64,000 bases of DNA from NCBI GenBank assembly GCA_907164885.2, contig OU015498.1, positions 125,015,727 to 125,079,726 of the forward strand, in the 5' to 3' direction. The stretch's first letter is position 1; each line of letters opens with the position of its first letter. This document shows positions 1-10,589 of the stretch, piece after piece. The notes beneath the pieces were generated by a model, which was not told the DNA's origin, made no database searches, and saw only the letters and a program-made list of their open reading frames with translations. Origin of the DNA: Dolomedes plantarius (Eukaryota; Arthropoda; Arachnida; Araneae; Dolomedidae). The position numbers were made by a program, and so were the translations under genes.

Positions 1-1193
1 AAAACTACACATTTTGATTTCTTAGGCACATATGATACTAGTGTCGTGTTCTTTTGAAATCCAAATATAGAAGAATAAACTTTCCTAGTTTTTGTTTCGA
101 CGAACTCGATGGGAATTTCAGCCTTGTTTCTCTTCAGGGTTCCTACAATTGTTAGCTTCTTTGATAAAAGTTCTTTCGCTAGAGGATAACTCGTATACCA
201 ATTATCCATTGTTGTGTTTCTGCCTGATCCAAACAAAGGAGTGCACAGGCTTTTAGAAATTTCAAATGGCGAATTTTCATTTCTGAAGGGACCTTCCCGC
301 TGTTGTCCTGCGTATATGTCCATACTATAGCTGTAAAAAGTCCTAGAATCTACTAAGGCAAAGATTTTGATTCCATACTTCGCTGGTTTGTTGGGTATAT
401 ATTGACGAAAAGAACACCGCCCTCGAAACTTCTCTAATTTTTCGTCAATAGTAACATATTCACCAATACTATATGTCTTTTGACAATTATCATTGAAATC
501 GGCAAAAAATTCTCTCAGAGCCGCCAGTTTGTCCACTTTTTTCCGAGCTTCAAGATCGGTCACATTGTCTAACCGCAGGCATCTGAGAAGAAAAATAAAT
601 CTTCTGTATGACATTGTGTTCCTTAAAATTTCAATGCCTGATCCATCAGTAGACCACAAATCTTGTGCATTTGTATGAGATGATTTATGCAAGCCGCACA
701 GATATAAAAGTCCAAAAAGGGCTCTGATTTCCACCTCATTTGTCCTCTTGGCATCCCGATCTCTGGTGTAATTTACCGATATTTTTTCAATATAAATATT
801 TGTCCACTCTACTATGGATCGTATGATTTTAGTACTAAAAAACAATTCCCAACTTTCTAGAGGATCTGTTATATTGAGTGCAATTTCTTTTACTCCTGGT
901 AAATGAGTTATTATATTTTGAGAACAAGTTTTCACTTTTTGATTTGGTTTTTCTTTCTGCCAAACTGTCTTATTTTTGCTGACAAAAATGCTTTCTTCTA
1001 AATCAGTATTTTTGTCGTCTTCATCATTCTGCTCAAATTCACTTTCGCTGTCATGAGAACTGAATATTTCTTCATCAGTTTCATTTTCGCTACCTTGATC
1101 AATTTCTTCTTCAGAAGACTCAACTTCATCCAACAGTGTTCTCAAACGTTACATCTCTTTTTCATACACCGTAAATTTACGTTTGTACGCCAT
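1..1193 (-). pseudogene. piggyBac-type transposase, 5' part, runs off the window
   Basis: A cut-and-paste DDD transposase of the piggyBac superfamily (TTAA-specific integration). Reading the minus strand from the ATG at 1193, the frame stays open to the left edge (about 397 codons) except for one TAA at codon 15 (1149-1151). The N-terminus is acidic and Glu/Ser-rich (about residues 20-60), as in the family. It is followed by the conserved region around LESWELFFS and NEVEIRALFGLLYLCG. The first catalytic Asp lies in YVTIDEKLEKFRGR (residue about 250, bases 444-446) and the second in TMDNWYTSY (residue about 330, bases 204-206); the spacing of about 80 fits piggyBac. The third Asp and the Cys-rich tail would lie outside the window. 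No in-frame Met follows the early stop for a long way, so the copy is probably dead, unless the stop is a sequencing error. Family call is secure; activity is not. Confidence 0.9.
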
Positions 1194-1468
1194 TATTTAT
1201 CAAGTAACCGAGCAGAAAACAACTAAAACACTCCAGAGCACGAAGCTAAACTGCTTATAGTGAAAAATTTCGAAGCAATAACGGTCGCACGGGAGACTGA
1301 GTCACCTCGTTATCACATGGATTCCAAGAAACGATTGCTTCTAGCAGAGAAAGGCACGTGCAAAATAACAATTCCCATTCCAAGGGGAGGGTCAGACAGG
1401 AGGATACTAAAAGGGTGATTGATTAAAAATAGAAATTTCCCGTCAGGTTTGTTGATTTTCTACGCGTG

Positions 1469-1506
1469 GGGTGACTCTGTGCCCCGCGCGACATCTCCGG
1501 GGTTAA
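1469..1506. repeat. piggyBac terminal inverted repeat and TTAA target site
   Basis: Upstream of the transposase start the sequence ends in CCGGGG at 1497-1502, directly followed by TTAA (1503-1506). Read outward-in this is TTAACCCC, the expected piggyBac end at its TTAA target. The GC-rich block with GTGCCCCGCGCGAC just inside is consistent with a terminal/subterminal repeat. The partner end lies beyond the left edge, so the pairing cannot be verified. Confidence 0.55.
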
Positions 1507-1937
1507 ATTACATCTAAATCCTTTATTTCAAAAACTATTAATTAACCCGATTCAATCCAAGCCAAGTTTCAATCTCTCGTCCTCGTGACACGCGACTCGC
1601 ACAATCCTAAATCTGAAGACGCTCTCAAATAACCCTTTGTTTCAATTGGGCGCAAACTTATCGCGCATGCTCTGTGATGTTCATGGAATGTTCGACAGAC
1701 TTCTATTTGAATTACGTAATATCTTTACTCCGCGCAAAGCCCGTACTTGCTCTAAAAATAGATTAGTTCGCTCGACCATTCACTCGAATCGAGGTCATCT
1801 CTCAAAACGGGGAAAAACCCTTTTTCCAACGCGTTCTATGCTGTATTAAACTAATGGCGTTCGTCGCCACGAAAATAATCTATCCTGAAGCCCCCTTTAA
1901 ATTTTAACTTAATTATTTTTCCCCTTAGTTAATTCTT

Positions 1938-1938
<1 letters not shown>
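1507..1938. other. unassigned sequence
   Basis: No coding or repeat structure recognised. The short open frame here has no family resemblance. Confidence 0.5.

Positions 1939-1987
<49 letters not shown>
1939..1987. repeat. (AC)n(AT)n microsatellite
   Basis: Sixteen AC units (1939-1970) run into AT units (to about 1987). Confidence 0.95.
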
Positions 1988-3166
1988 ATCTAGAGTCATC
2001 TCCCTCTGTCTTTAACACGTGCACGCGCTTATATATATTATACGAACACTTACAACAATTAAATTACAATATCTCCTTAAGAACGTTTCATTGCAGAATA
2101 CATATTTTGAAATGGACATCTGATGGACAAAAAAGATTGGTCATAAATTAAAAAAAACCGTGTATTAAACAGCAATAATTCCCCCATTTAGAGAACAATT
2201 TTTTCATAATATAAGCATGTTATTTAACCATTTTAAACTCATGGTTTTAGACAGTCTACCTTTGAAAAGAAATAAAAGTCTAGACACCTAGAAACATACC
2301 AAAAGAAAACTATAAAATATGAAAAACAATTTAACTTTCAGTGATTTTTTGTTTGACTTGAAACCAAAGAACAACACAATGTACTGCTGTTTTTAAGTTT
2401 CAAATTTCCCAAGAGAATCTGATAATAATTTCAAAAGAGCCTTAAAAAATAAGCTTAAGAAAGTAATATGTTCGGGATTTTCTAAATTAAAAAATATGTG
2501 TTTTTAAAAATAAGCCTTGATCAAGTACTTTTAAGTTGTTTTGTCTGATTTTTATAACGAAACTCAGGTGTTCAATATTTAAACTTTGCAGTTTGCAGGG
2601 ATTGGGGATGTTTGAAGATTTGCTAAATTAAAATTTTAGGAATTTTTTACTTGGTGTATATTTCTTTTTTAGCCACATCCACTCATTACCCACTTTGGTA
2701 TAAGTATGATATATCCCCCCCCCCCCCCCGAAGAGATTTCTCGCCAAATCTGGCGCCCTTTGTTTTGCTTGTAGGGTTGACGGTTTTTACTTTGGTGTTG
2801 CCAATTGGTGTTTTTGTTGTTTTTAGGATTTTGTCGTTGCCAGATTTGGTTTTCTCTCAGATTTTGTGCCATATATAGGTGGCGCGAATGAATTTTTTAA
2901 CGTTGTTTAGTTCAGTAGTATTATGTAGTGGCAACAGATTTTGAATTTTGCGTTCCACGTTTGAATTTTGTCATTTGATCTTCGTGAGCTAGCAAGCAGT
3001 GTGGATACAAATCAATCTGGTCGTATATTCCAAATTATTTTTGTTCTTTTATTATTTTTGTGCTTTTATTCATTATGCTTGCAGTATTTAGTGTAATTGA
3101 AAAATATCTGGGGATCATAGTGTCTAAAATAGAGGCGAATTCTAATGGTAATTCTAATTTTTCATG
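1988..3166. other. unassigned AT-rich sequence with a poly-C run
   Basis: No gene recognised. A run of about 14 C lies near 2717-2730. The stretch 2880-3166 may be the 5' flank of the Merlin element that follows, but I could not fix an element boundary. Confidence 0.4.
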
Positions 3167-4091
3167 AGGGAGACCAAAAGTTGCAAAACCGGGGATAGTT
3201 AACATTTTTTTATTTCATTTGTCTCAGGATGCACAATTGCTTTTTAATTTTTTGACGGAGGTTGGGTTGTTAAAGAGCGCGAATTGCAAAAAATGTGGGT
3301 CAGCGATGAGGATTAAAATTAAAAGTTCATATTCTGATGGTGTTACATTTGTTTTTAATGAAAGTTATTGGGGGGAAGCAATGTAACACTTAGAAATCTA
3401 TTCGGCATGGTTCGTGGTTTTCTAATTGTAAATGAAAGGTATTAGAGGTTTTATATATTACTTATGAGATTTTGAGGGGTACAACAACTGGGCGAATTAT
3501 GGAGGAATATTCTTTTGCAAAGACTACTTTGGCTGATTGGAGAAAATTTATTAATGAGACTGTTTTAGATTATATCGAATTGTCTTCCGAGATAGTAGGG
3601 GGGGGGGAGGGTAAGGTCGTCGAAATTGATGAGTCGAAATTTGGGAAACAAAAGTAATCATAAGGGACATAGGGTTAAGGGTCATTGGGTGTTTGGAGGG
3701 GTTGAGAGGGATTCCGGGAGGGTTTTTTTAGTTGCTGTGCATGATAGGACTCAGGAGACTTTGTTGGGGGTTATAAAAGATTGGATATTGCCAGGGACTA
3801 CAGTGTATTCCGATTTCTGGAAAAGTACGAGCAGGAGGGATTTGATAACCTGTCAACCATAAGCTTACATTCGTTGACCCCGATACTGGGTGACACACGA
3901 ATACAATTGAAAGTACGTGGAGGCATGTAAAAGCAACGTTGCCTACATACAATCGTAAGCCAGATTTTAAATTCTACCTATCGATGTACATGTTTAGGAA
4001 ATCGTGTTTAGCGGCAAATGTAGATTGTTTTAATAAATTTATTGAAATCGTTTCGGGGATTAATTGGGAGGAGTACAAAATTTCGGTATAG
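3167..4091 (+). pseudogene. Merlin (IS1016/IS1595-like) DDE transposase, frameshifted
   Basis: Transposase of the Merlin superfamily, the eukaryotic relatives of bacterial IS1016/ISXO2-type elements. In order: an N-terminal zinc-ribbon half with CKKCGSAMRIK (about 3286-3318); the segment LRGTTTGRIMEEYSF (about 3470); the first Asp in VEIDESKFG (3628-3630); HKGHRVKGHWVFGG; the second Asp in TVYSDFWK (3812-3814); the catalytic Glu in NTIESTWRHVK (3909-3911); and a C-terminus ending in TAG at 4089-4091. The DDE triad is therefore present. The frame is broken: a one-base excess near 3655, another shift near 3820, a further shift near 3865, and an in-frame TGA at 3889-3891. The codon before the first clear coding block is TGA, so the true start is lost or further upstream. 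Clearly an inactivated copy. Confidence 0.85.
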
Positions 4092-4411
4092 ATACTTTTT
4101 TTAAATTCTATTGCCAACACGTTTTTTTTCTATTGTATTTGTGCTTTAATTTATGTTTAATCAAGAAATATATATTTAACCCAGATGCATTTTATGCTTA
4201 TTTAAGTGAATAATTATTATTTGCATTATGCTGTTTTTTTAGGGGGGGGTTGGGGGGCTGCCTCCCCCACCTAACAAATTTCTCATCATTTTTCAGATTT
4301 TATTTTTTTTGTATTTATGTGTTTTTCATGCTTTTCTGTGGTTGTACAGTTTTAAAAATGCGTATATTTGGGACTTTCCGGAATTTCCCGCTCCAAAAAC
4401 ACGCGTTCTGC

Positions 4412-4436
4412 TTGGCGGGAAAAAAAAACCCGCCAA
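4412..4436. repeat. perfect hairpin with A-rich loop
   Basis: TTGGCGGG (4412-4419) and CCCGCCAA (4429-4436) are perfect inverted repeats around nine A residues. Not preceded by a recognisable gene; it may be part of the Merlin element's 3' end. Confidence 0.6.
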
Positions 4437-5254
4437 AAATGCCTAGGGGGAGGGGGTATACCACACTAGTTCCACGACTTTTATCAAAACGCGGGAAATA
4501 TTCTGAGTTTCTAGTACAGGTTTTCACTCAGATGCTTAAGAGAATATCAAGGCCGTTTTAAGAACTATTCAAGTCTACATCTCCCTTAAAGTATCTGCCT
4601 ACATTCTGAGCACTTTTTTTCAAGAATATACAGTACTGATTAAATACGTATATTTTTAGTTCAAATTTGGAATAAAATCATGAAAACAAATATAATTTTG
4701 GCAAAAGTTTTCATAACATTTTAAAATATAGGGAATTTTTTATAAATATTTAGTACAATTTTGTGCTTACGCCAGATACCCTACACTCCATTTAACTAAC
4801 TATATTTTCCCTTTACACTATATACTACTGTGACACTTACCTGTGTTCTGAAATAAAAGTTTTGCAATATTTCCAAAAATCATTGAAATGTACCAGAAAA
4901 GAAAATTTTTTTTAAAAAATCTATAATAAGTACAGGTACCTGTAGAATGATTAAAGTAACACTTATAGCTTAGCTTTTAGGTCGAAACGTAGTTAGTAAT
5001 ATGTAAAACACTATTGCAAAATTTCATTGAAATATACTGAAAACTTTTAAAATTATTAGCTTTCTAGTTTACAAAAGTAACTCAAAAATTAGTTTTCTAG
5101 AAAATGCATTTAAAGATGCTACTTCCGGTCTTTTTATATAGCTTTTAGTTTATTAAATTGGCCATAAATTCTCATACAATGATCGTATGAATAAAAGTAA
5201 CGCAGTTTTAGAATCCAAAAAGATTGGCCTTTTTATGCTTAGGGGCTTCGTTCG
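4437..5254. other. unassigned AT-rich sequence
   Basis: No coding or transposon signature seen. The open frames around 4250-4560 lack any family resemblance. Confidence 0.4.
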
Positions 5255-5420
5255 GCATGTGACGTCATAACCGCTGCATACTGTATGGAAGTGCTTCCTT
5301 TACCTTTTTTTTATTCATAGACAGTTATGTTCGGCCACGTTTGACTTAAAAATTCGAGTTAACCTGAAAATTCCCCGTTCGAGCCGATTCCCAAAGTCAC
5401 CGCGAAAGCGGTACGTCATA
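5255..5420 (+). repeat. dispersed direct repeat, copy 1, with TGACGTCA
   Basis: Begins near GTGACGTCATAACCG and runs through GTTCGGCCACGTTTGACTT to CGAGCCGATTCC. A close copy lies at 5878-6030 and a shorter one at 5498-5562, all in the same orientation. No coding potential seen. Confidence 0.7.
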
Positions 5421-5497
5421 TATGCCTTGAAATTACCCCAGGTAAACTTTCGTGTGACGTCGTTCGCCAACTCCGCGAAACCGACGATATCGACGCA

Positions 5498-5562
5498 TGA
5501 CGTCATACCCGCCAAATAAATTATGGAAGGGCTTTCTTTAGCCTTTTTTTATGCATAGACAT
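5498..5562 (+). repeat. dispersed direct repeat, copy 2, interrupted by a MITE
   Basis: Matches the first part of the 5255-5420 unit (ATGACGTCAT, then TATGGAAG, TTTATGCATAGACA) and stops where the PIF/Harbinger MITE begins. The unit's downstream part is displaced. Confidence 0.6.
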
Positions 5563-5565
5563 TTA

Positions 5566-5751
5566 GGGCCTGTTCAGATAGGAGTCCGTTTCGTTGCGTT
5601 AAGGAAAAGATGACGTTGAGACGAAAATAAACCAATCATAGGCGTTAAAAATTTCATTGCTAATCGTTTGGAGGCATATGATTGGTTTATTTTCGTCTCA
5701 ACGTCATCTTTTCCTTAACGCAACGCAACGGACTCCTATGTGAACAGGCCC
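5566..5751. mobile_element. PIF/Harbinger-like MITE, copy 1 (186 bp)
   Basis: Almost the whole element is an inverted repeat. It starts GGGCCTGTTCAGATAGGAG, ends CTCCTATGTGAACAGGCCC, and the arms read into AAGGAAAAGATGACGTTGAG on both sides of a short centre. It is flanked by TTA on each side (5563-5565 and 5752-5754), the 3-bp target duplication expected for PIF/Harbinger. No coding capacity. A second copy of equal length is at 15469-15654. Confidence 0.85.
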
Positions 5752-5754
5752 TTA

Positions 5755-5850
5755 GGGCCTGTTCAGGGCCTGTTCACATAGCAATCGTTAGCATAAGCGT
5801 TAAATTTTAACCAATCATATAGCTGAGCGCTATGACATCATCCGTTGACT
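5755..5850. mobile_element. partial MITE with related GGGCCTGTTCA end
   Basis: Immediately after the first MITE's TTA comes GGGCCTGTTCA and then again GGGCCTGTTCACATAG, continuing into sequence unlike the first MITE (AACCAATCATATAGCTGAGC). This looks like the left end of a related element, possibly with a short terminal duplication. No matching right end found. Confidence 0.5.
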
Positions 5851-5877
5851 CATGTATCATCATCCGCGAATACTGCG

Positions 5878-6030
5878 TGTGACGTCATAACAGCTGAACA
5901 CTGTATGGAAGTGCTTCCTTTACCTTTTTATATTCATAGACAGTTATGTTCGGCCACGTTTGACTTAAAAATTCGAATTAACCCGAAAATTCACCGATCG
6001 AGCCGATTCCGAATTCACAGTGAAAGTAAC
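5878..6030 (+). repeat. dispersed direct repeat, copy 3, with TGACGTCA
   Basis: Near-identical to 5255-5420 (GTGACGTCATAAC, GTATGGAAGTGCTTCC, GTTCGGCCACGTTTGACTT), with small indels in the T run. Confidence 0.7.
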
Positions 6031-6146
6031 TCGTAAGAATTATCAAATTTACCATGGTGTACTTTACATCAGTGATTTGCTTTATCCTTGTGTTATTACA
6101 ATAGTTAACCAATATTTAATTAACTAAAGCGTCTAAAATAGTGTGT

Positions 6147-6548
6147 GGGCCCGAGGTAGCCTAGGGGTAGCGCAGTCTTTCAGTACTGACGGTGCCCGGA
6201 TCGAATCCTGACAAGCGTTGAATACCTTCGTGTCTAGCCTGGATATGCGCAAGTTAAATCCGTAGACTGGAAAGTCTACGGAGGTTCGATGGGGTACGAA
6301 GGGGTTCGATGGAGTCTACGGAGGTACGAAGTTGGTCATTGGGTACGGAGGTCATTGGGTAGGGAAGGTCCGATCTCCCCAGATGTCGCACCTGGGGTCG
6401 CTCGGTCAAAATTGTGGTGGCATCTAGCCAAGTCAGACTCCAACCCTTGTGGTGCTATTATAAACCGGAGCCGCACTACTTAGGCGGAAGCGAATATGGA
6501 CCTGTTCTGGAACTTCCGGTCAGGAGGTATTAGGAACAACAACGACAC
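6147..6548 (+). mobile_element. tRNA-derived SINE, family 1, full-length copy (402 bp)
   Basis: The 5' head looks like a tRNA: box A-like TAGCCTAGGGGTAGCGCAG and box B-like GGATCGAATCC about 35 bases later, which would form an internal RNA polymerase III promoter. A unique body follows and the 3' end is an AAC-rich tail (AACAACAACGACAC). Perfect 10-bp target duplications AATAGTGTGT flank it (6137-6146 and 6549-6558), as expected for LINE-driven insertion. A second copy of similar length lies on the other strand at 33567-33965. The copy carries local tandem expansions of a GGAGGTACGAAG-like motif around 6280-6360. Confidence 0.85.
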
Positions 6549-6558
6549 AATAGTGTGT

Positions 6559-8305
6559 ATCCTTGTTCTTTCAGCCTTTAGCCGATTTCATGTGCTTTCT
6601 CCTTCGCTTTTTAATTTCTCAAGTACTGTCACACAGATATGATTAATAATATCTGTTCTACAAAATTGTGCTTTTGTGCCATATGCCAAAGGCAATTTAA
6701 AAGTAAGTGAGACAATTTTTTACCCCTGGAGCTCATGAACAATGCTGGCTAAAATATTTATAACTCATTATTTTTAGTCAATAAGGCTTCAGTTTTGATA
6801 CTTGAGCTTCAAACTGAGACTAATAGCCTTTGTTTCGTTGCTCGATTTTCATTTATTTATTTACTAGTAGCTCCATCCCTTGCGACCTGCAATTCCCAAA
6901 GGCGTATTCGGCCGGGTAACCGCGGGGAAGTCACACACATGCACACAAAAATGCATTTTGCTGTAAACAAGCTTTATTTAAATTTACGGAACAGAGATGG
7001 CGCCACTGCACTGGAAAACCTAAAAAGTTGCAGGTTTTAATATTTTATTTATAGAGAGACTATCTACAGCTAAAAACGCCCCACCCCACACACACATAGT
7101 TCAGAAATGTGGTGAATATTCCAAATCTCCATGTATTGAAACGTGTGGGATTCATATTCATGCACCTTTAGGTTAAAATAAAAAAAAAAGTACTGCACGT
7201 CTTTCAAAGCTATGCTAGAATTTTAAAACATTATTTTGTGCTTTGAAATGCATGAAACACGCGACTATAAGAAAAAAAAAACGGAAAAAAGTTTGTGGTA
7301 GTAAATTTAAAACTACATAAAAAATTCAAAATCATCTCAAGATTTCACAAAATGTTGTTTGTGATAAAAAATAAGATAACATAATCAGAGTTTTCTCGCC
7401 TCGAGGGTCTAGAAAACAGAACAACAGCGAGGGTTTCCAGAACGAATGACAATTCGGAACTACAATGGGTATTAAAAACAAACATCTATTTTTGTTTCGG
7501 TCTCCCAATGTGAAATTTATAAAAACACAGCTTGAGAATTTTTATTATTTTTACTGTTTTGTTTGAAGCATTTGAAAAAAAGTATTTTTGATGTAAAATT
7601 TTAGATTTAAAAGGGATAGACGATTTTGTCAAAAAATGGTGATTTTTATGATAATGTTTCATCTGGGAAACAAAATCGTATCTTTAGAATTTTAATTAAT
7701 GATATAAAACTTACATATTACAGGTTTTCTGATTAGAAAAGGATTTGTGGTTGCATAATGTTGCACATTCATATTTCAACTTAGTATCGATTTCTTGTCA
7801 CTTATGATTATATTTGTATTAAAGCGTAACAGGTTTCGTATCTGTTAATTTGATTGAAATATTGTATAAACTTTCTAAAATAATGGTAGCTGATTGTTGA
7901 GAAATTGAAAATCTTTTATTTAAGAATTTAGTGTTATTAAAATTATTCTATTTTAGGGTACTTTAGGTCGATTAATTCGATTTTAATATCCGATGATTCG
8001 ACTACTTTAGATTCTGATTTTAACAAGAGCGTGAATTGCAAGTAAAATATACAGACAAAACACTCAGTTCTAGATTTTAAATAAGCACCATGGTGTTATT
8101 CATTCAATTCATTATTTCATCTTCATCGCGAAAGTATTGTTAAATTGTTTTACTGTAAATTTTGGTGAATTTGGCGTCAAAAGTGATAACAACAGCACTT
8201 GAGTGCTAATAATGTGATACTAGTGTTCATTTATTTTACTGAGTGAAGTTCATTGGAAACTATAATGGTATTTTTCGACGGTGTAACGGTGGACACCATG
8301 AACCT
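6559..8305. other. unassigned AT-rich sequence
   Basis: Long stretch without recognisable coding sequence. A short GC-rich patch (about 6885-6940) and many poly-A/T runs are the only features noticed. Confidence 0.4.
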
Positions 8306-8611
8306 ACAGAAGGAAGAGTAGCTCTCTGTTAAAAAAGTGTCTCACATTTGGTCACCGACACTAGTTGGCGCAAGCGCCGACCTTGCCTGGGCTTTGGACA
8401 CGGAATCCATACTCTTTAATATGGATTTTTCGTATTTTTCAATTGAAAATAATTTTTTAGTGCGTATTTAATATGAATTCATTTATTCAACTTAACAATT
8501 ATTTATTTTCCTTCAAAATGTTTATTTGAAATGCTTTCTTTCCTAAACTTCATTAAAATTCTTAAAGGAAATGAGTAAATAATGGTACATTATTTTCTAG
8601 AGCTAGTTAGT
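8306..8611 (+). repeat. interspersed repeat of about 306 bp, copy 1
   Basis: Runs from AGAGTAGCTC through GGCGCAAGCGCCGA and GTGCGTATTTAATATGAATT to TTTTCTAGAGCTAGTTAGT. A colinear copy in the same orientation is at 22638-22944, diverged mainly by substitutions. No open frame, no tRNA head and no clear inverted ends, so the class is unknown. Confidence 0.75.

Positions 8612-8708
<97 letters not shown>
8612..8708. repeat. compound (CA)n(TA)n(TG)n microsatellite
   Basis: Alternating CA, TA, TG, TA and TG blocks; the array is largely self-complementary. Confidence 0.95.
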
Positions 8709-9201
8709 CAAATCTAAAAAACCCACTTTTTTAGCCCAATTAACGTAGTTCTAGTGTTTATCTGATATTCAGGTTTTAAAAAGAATGGTTCACTAACATA
8801 ACAATAGCTAACGCCACTATACTGGACTATCCACATTCAGGAAGTAACGGTGTTTTTGGAGGTATCTGAGTGAAAGCGTGTGCACGTGAGTGAACCTCAC
8901 CAGACCGATGACGGAATCATACCGCGCTTTTTAATACGAGCTTCTTTGTTGGAGATTTTTAACAAAGACACACGCAATTAGATTTTCAGAAGGTTAAGAC
9001 GGTGTTTTCTTCTGTAGGAGGGGAGCTAGCTGAAGAATGGCGTTCCGGACTGGTCAGGTATTAATTGAATAAACGCCACAACATCAACATGGAGTGTTTG
9101 TGATCCTTGATTCTTTAATTGTCTTCTATTTTCTACATTTCGTTTGCACAGTGGATTATTCTGCAGCTACGTATTAGAGGCGAGTCAAATATATATATAT
9201 A
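8709..9201. other. unassigned sequence with an ATAAA motif
   Basis: Higher GC than its surroundings between 8820 and 9060, ending in TGAATAAACGCCACAAC. It could be an LTR end or an exon remnant, but no partner or frame supports either. Confidence 0.3.
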
Positions 9202-10589
9202 CACTCTGTCACAAAAGATATATACACCCAGAAGAGATTGAGCTACTATCACGAAACTTGACAGGGATGTAGTCTGGTAAGAGATATGCAAATGATTAAA
9301 ATTTCGACGCCAATGAGAGAAGGATAAGCGCGCTATGCGCATACGAGATGTGCAGCTGGGAGAGTTTAAAAGCATGATTGCTCGTGCCATAGGGTTATTC
9401 CAACAAATCTGTCGACGGTATTGTGACTAGAGATGTCTCTGAGACATAAACGGTGACAATACGAACAATTGTCGGACTTTGAGAGGGGGCGTATAGTAGG
9501 CCTCAGAGAAGCAGGTTGGTCGAACAGGCGTATCAGCCGCCACCTCGGTCGGAGCGATATGGTAGTTGCTCGGTGTTGGCAGCAATGGATCACGGAAGGG
9601 ATAGTCTACCGTCGCGGAGGTTGAGGGCGTCCCAAGAACACAAATGCGCGCGAGGTTCGCGCAATCATAAGAGCGCGACGTCTGCACCAACAACGTCGCT
9701 AGAATCGGTTCGATGCCATTTACCACTTTCCAGACAGCCGGTGGTATCAAGGAAAACCATTCGGAGACGACTGGCTGACGCAGGTATAAAGAGCCGACGT
9801 CCATTAAGACGCCTACCACTGACTCCACATCATAGGCAGTGCTGATTGAATTTTTGCCGACCTCGGAAAAGCTGGAATGTGACCGACTGGAGGCGTGTGA
9901 TCTTCAGCGATGAATCCCGATTCAGTGTCAATGCTGATAACCAGCGCATAGGCATGTGGAGGCGGCCAGGCCACCGGTCCGATCCGGCATTTGTGTTCGA
10001 GAGGCATACGGCGATTACACAAGGTGTGACAGTGTGGGGAGCGATTTGTTGGCACACACGATCACCTCTAGTCGTCCTTCAACGCACTTTGACGGCACGC
10101 ATTTACGTGGACGAGATTTTAACGCCCGTTGTACTGCCTATGTAATCAAGTCGCCCAGGTGCCATTTATTAGCAAGACAACGCTCGTCCACATACTGCGC
10201 GACTCTCCCAACAATGTCTTCAAGGATATGACGTACTCCCATGGCCTGCAGACCTCTCGCCAATAGAGCACGTCTGAGACGTGCTTGGAAGGCAACTGCG
10301 GCCGTCCCGGAATACTGGTGAATTAACTGCCCAGTTGCAAAGATTATGGCATGATCTTCCGCAGAAGGTCATAAGTGATCTCACTGATTCGATGCCACGC
10401 CGTGTTTCGGCTTGTATAGCTGCCATATGTGGATTTTCTACTTACTGACTTGTAACCTTTTTCATGCCATATCTTCTTAATAAAACGGACTGTTCTTCTG
10501 ATTTTGTAATCATTTGCGTATCTCCTCATACACTACATACATGTTAAGTTTCGTGATAGTAGCTCTTTTCCTCCTGGGTGCATATATTT
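9202..10589 (+). mobile_element. Tc1-like element A, right end truncated
   Basis: Starts after TA with CACTCTGTCACAAAAG. The inverted counterpart of its left end (TACACCCAGAAGAG, TGAGCTACTATCACGAAAC) appears at 10545-10589 (GTTTCGTGATAGTAGCTC, CCTGGGTGCATATATTT). The outermost 18 or so bases of the right end are missing and the sequence switches straight into the interior of another Tc1 element. Confidence 0.8.
9433..10448 (+). pseudogene. Tc1/mariner transposase, decayed
   Basis: Reads as a Tc1-type transposase (DNA cut-and-paste, TA target) across several frames. The N-terminal helix-turn-helix region is clear (LSDFERGRIVGLREAGWSN, RRISRHLGRSD, about 9470-9560), followed by a GRP-type hook. 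The first catalytic Asp is in VIFSDESRFSV (about 9900-9930). The second is in QDNARPHTARL (about 10173-10205). The Glu is in SPIEHVWD, where TGG has become TGA. Stops occur at codon 8 and in the GRPR region, and there are several frameshifts; a few residues between the second Asp and the Glu are missing. The reading ends at TGA 10446-10448. The ATG at 9433 is the likely original start. Non-functional. Confidence 0.85.

Noticed and set aside
1936..2151. Open frame of Thr-His and Tyr-Ile repeats
   Set aside because: It is the translation of the AC/AT microsatellite; the same holds for frames at 18293-18502, 19237-19650, 55126-55344 and 58236-58427.
2669..2872. Overlapping frames on both strands around the poly-C run
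   Set aside because: No family resemblance; low-complexity driven.
6289..6483. Short frame whose peptide resembles one at 33633-33824
   Set aside because: Both lie in copies of SINE family 1; the peptide similarity only reflects DNA similarity of a non-coding repeat.
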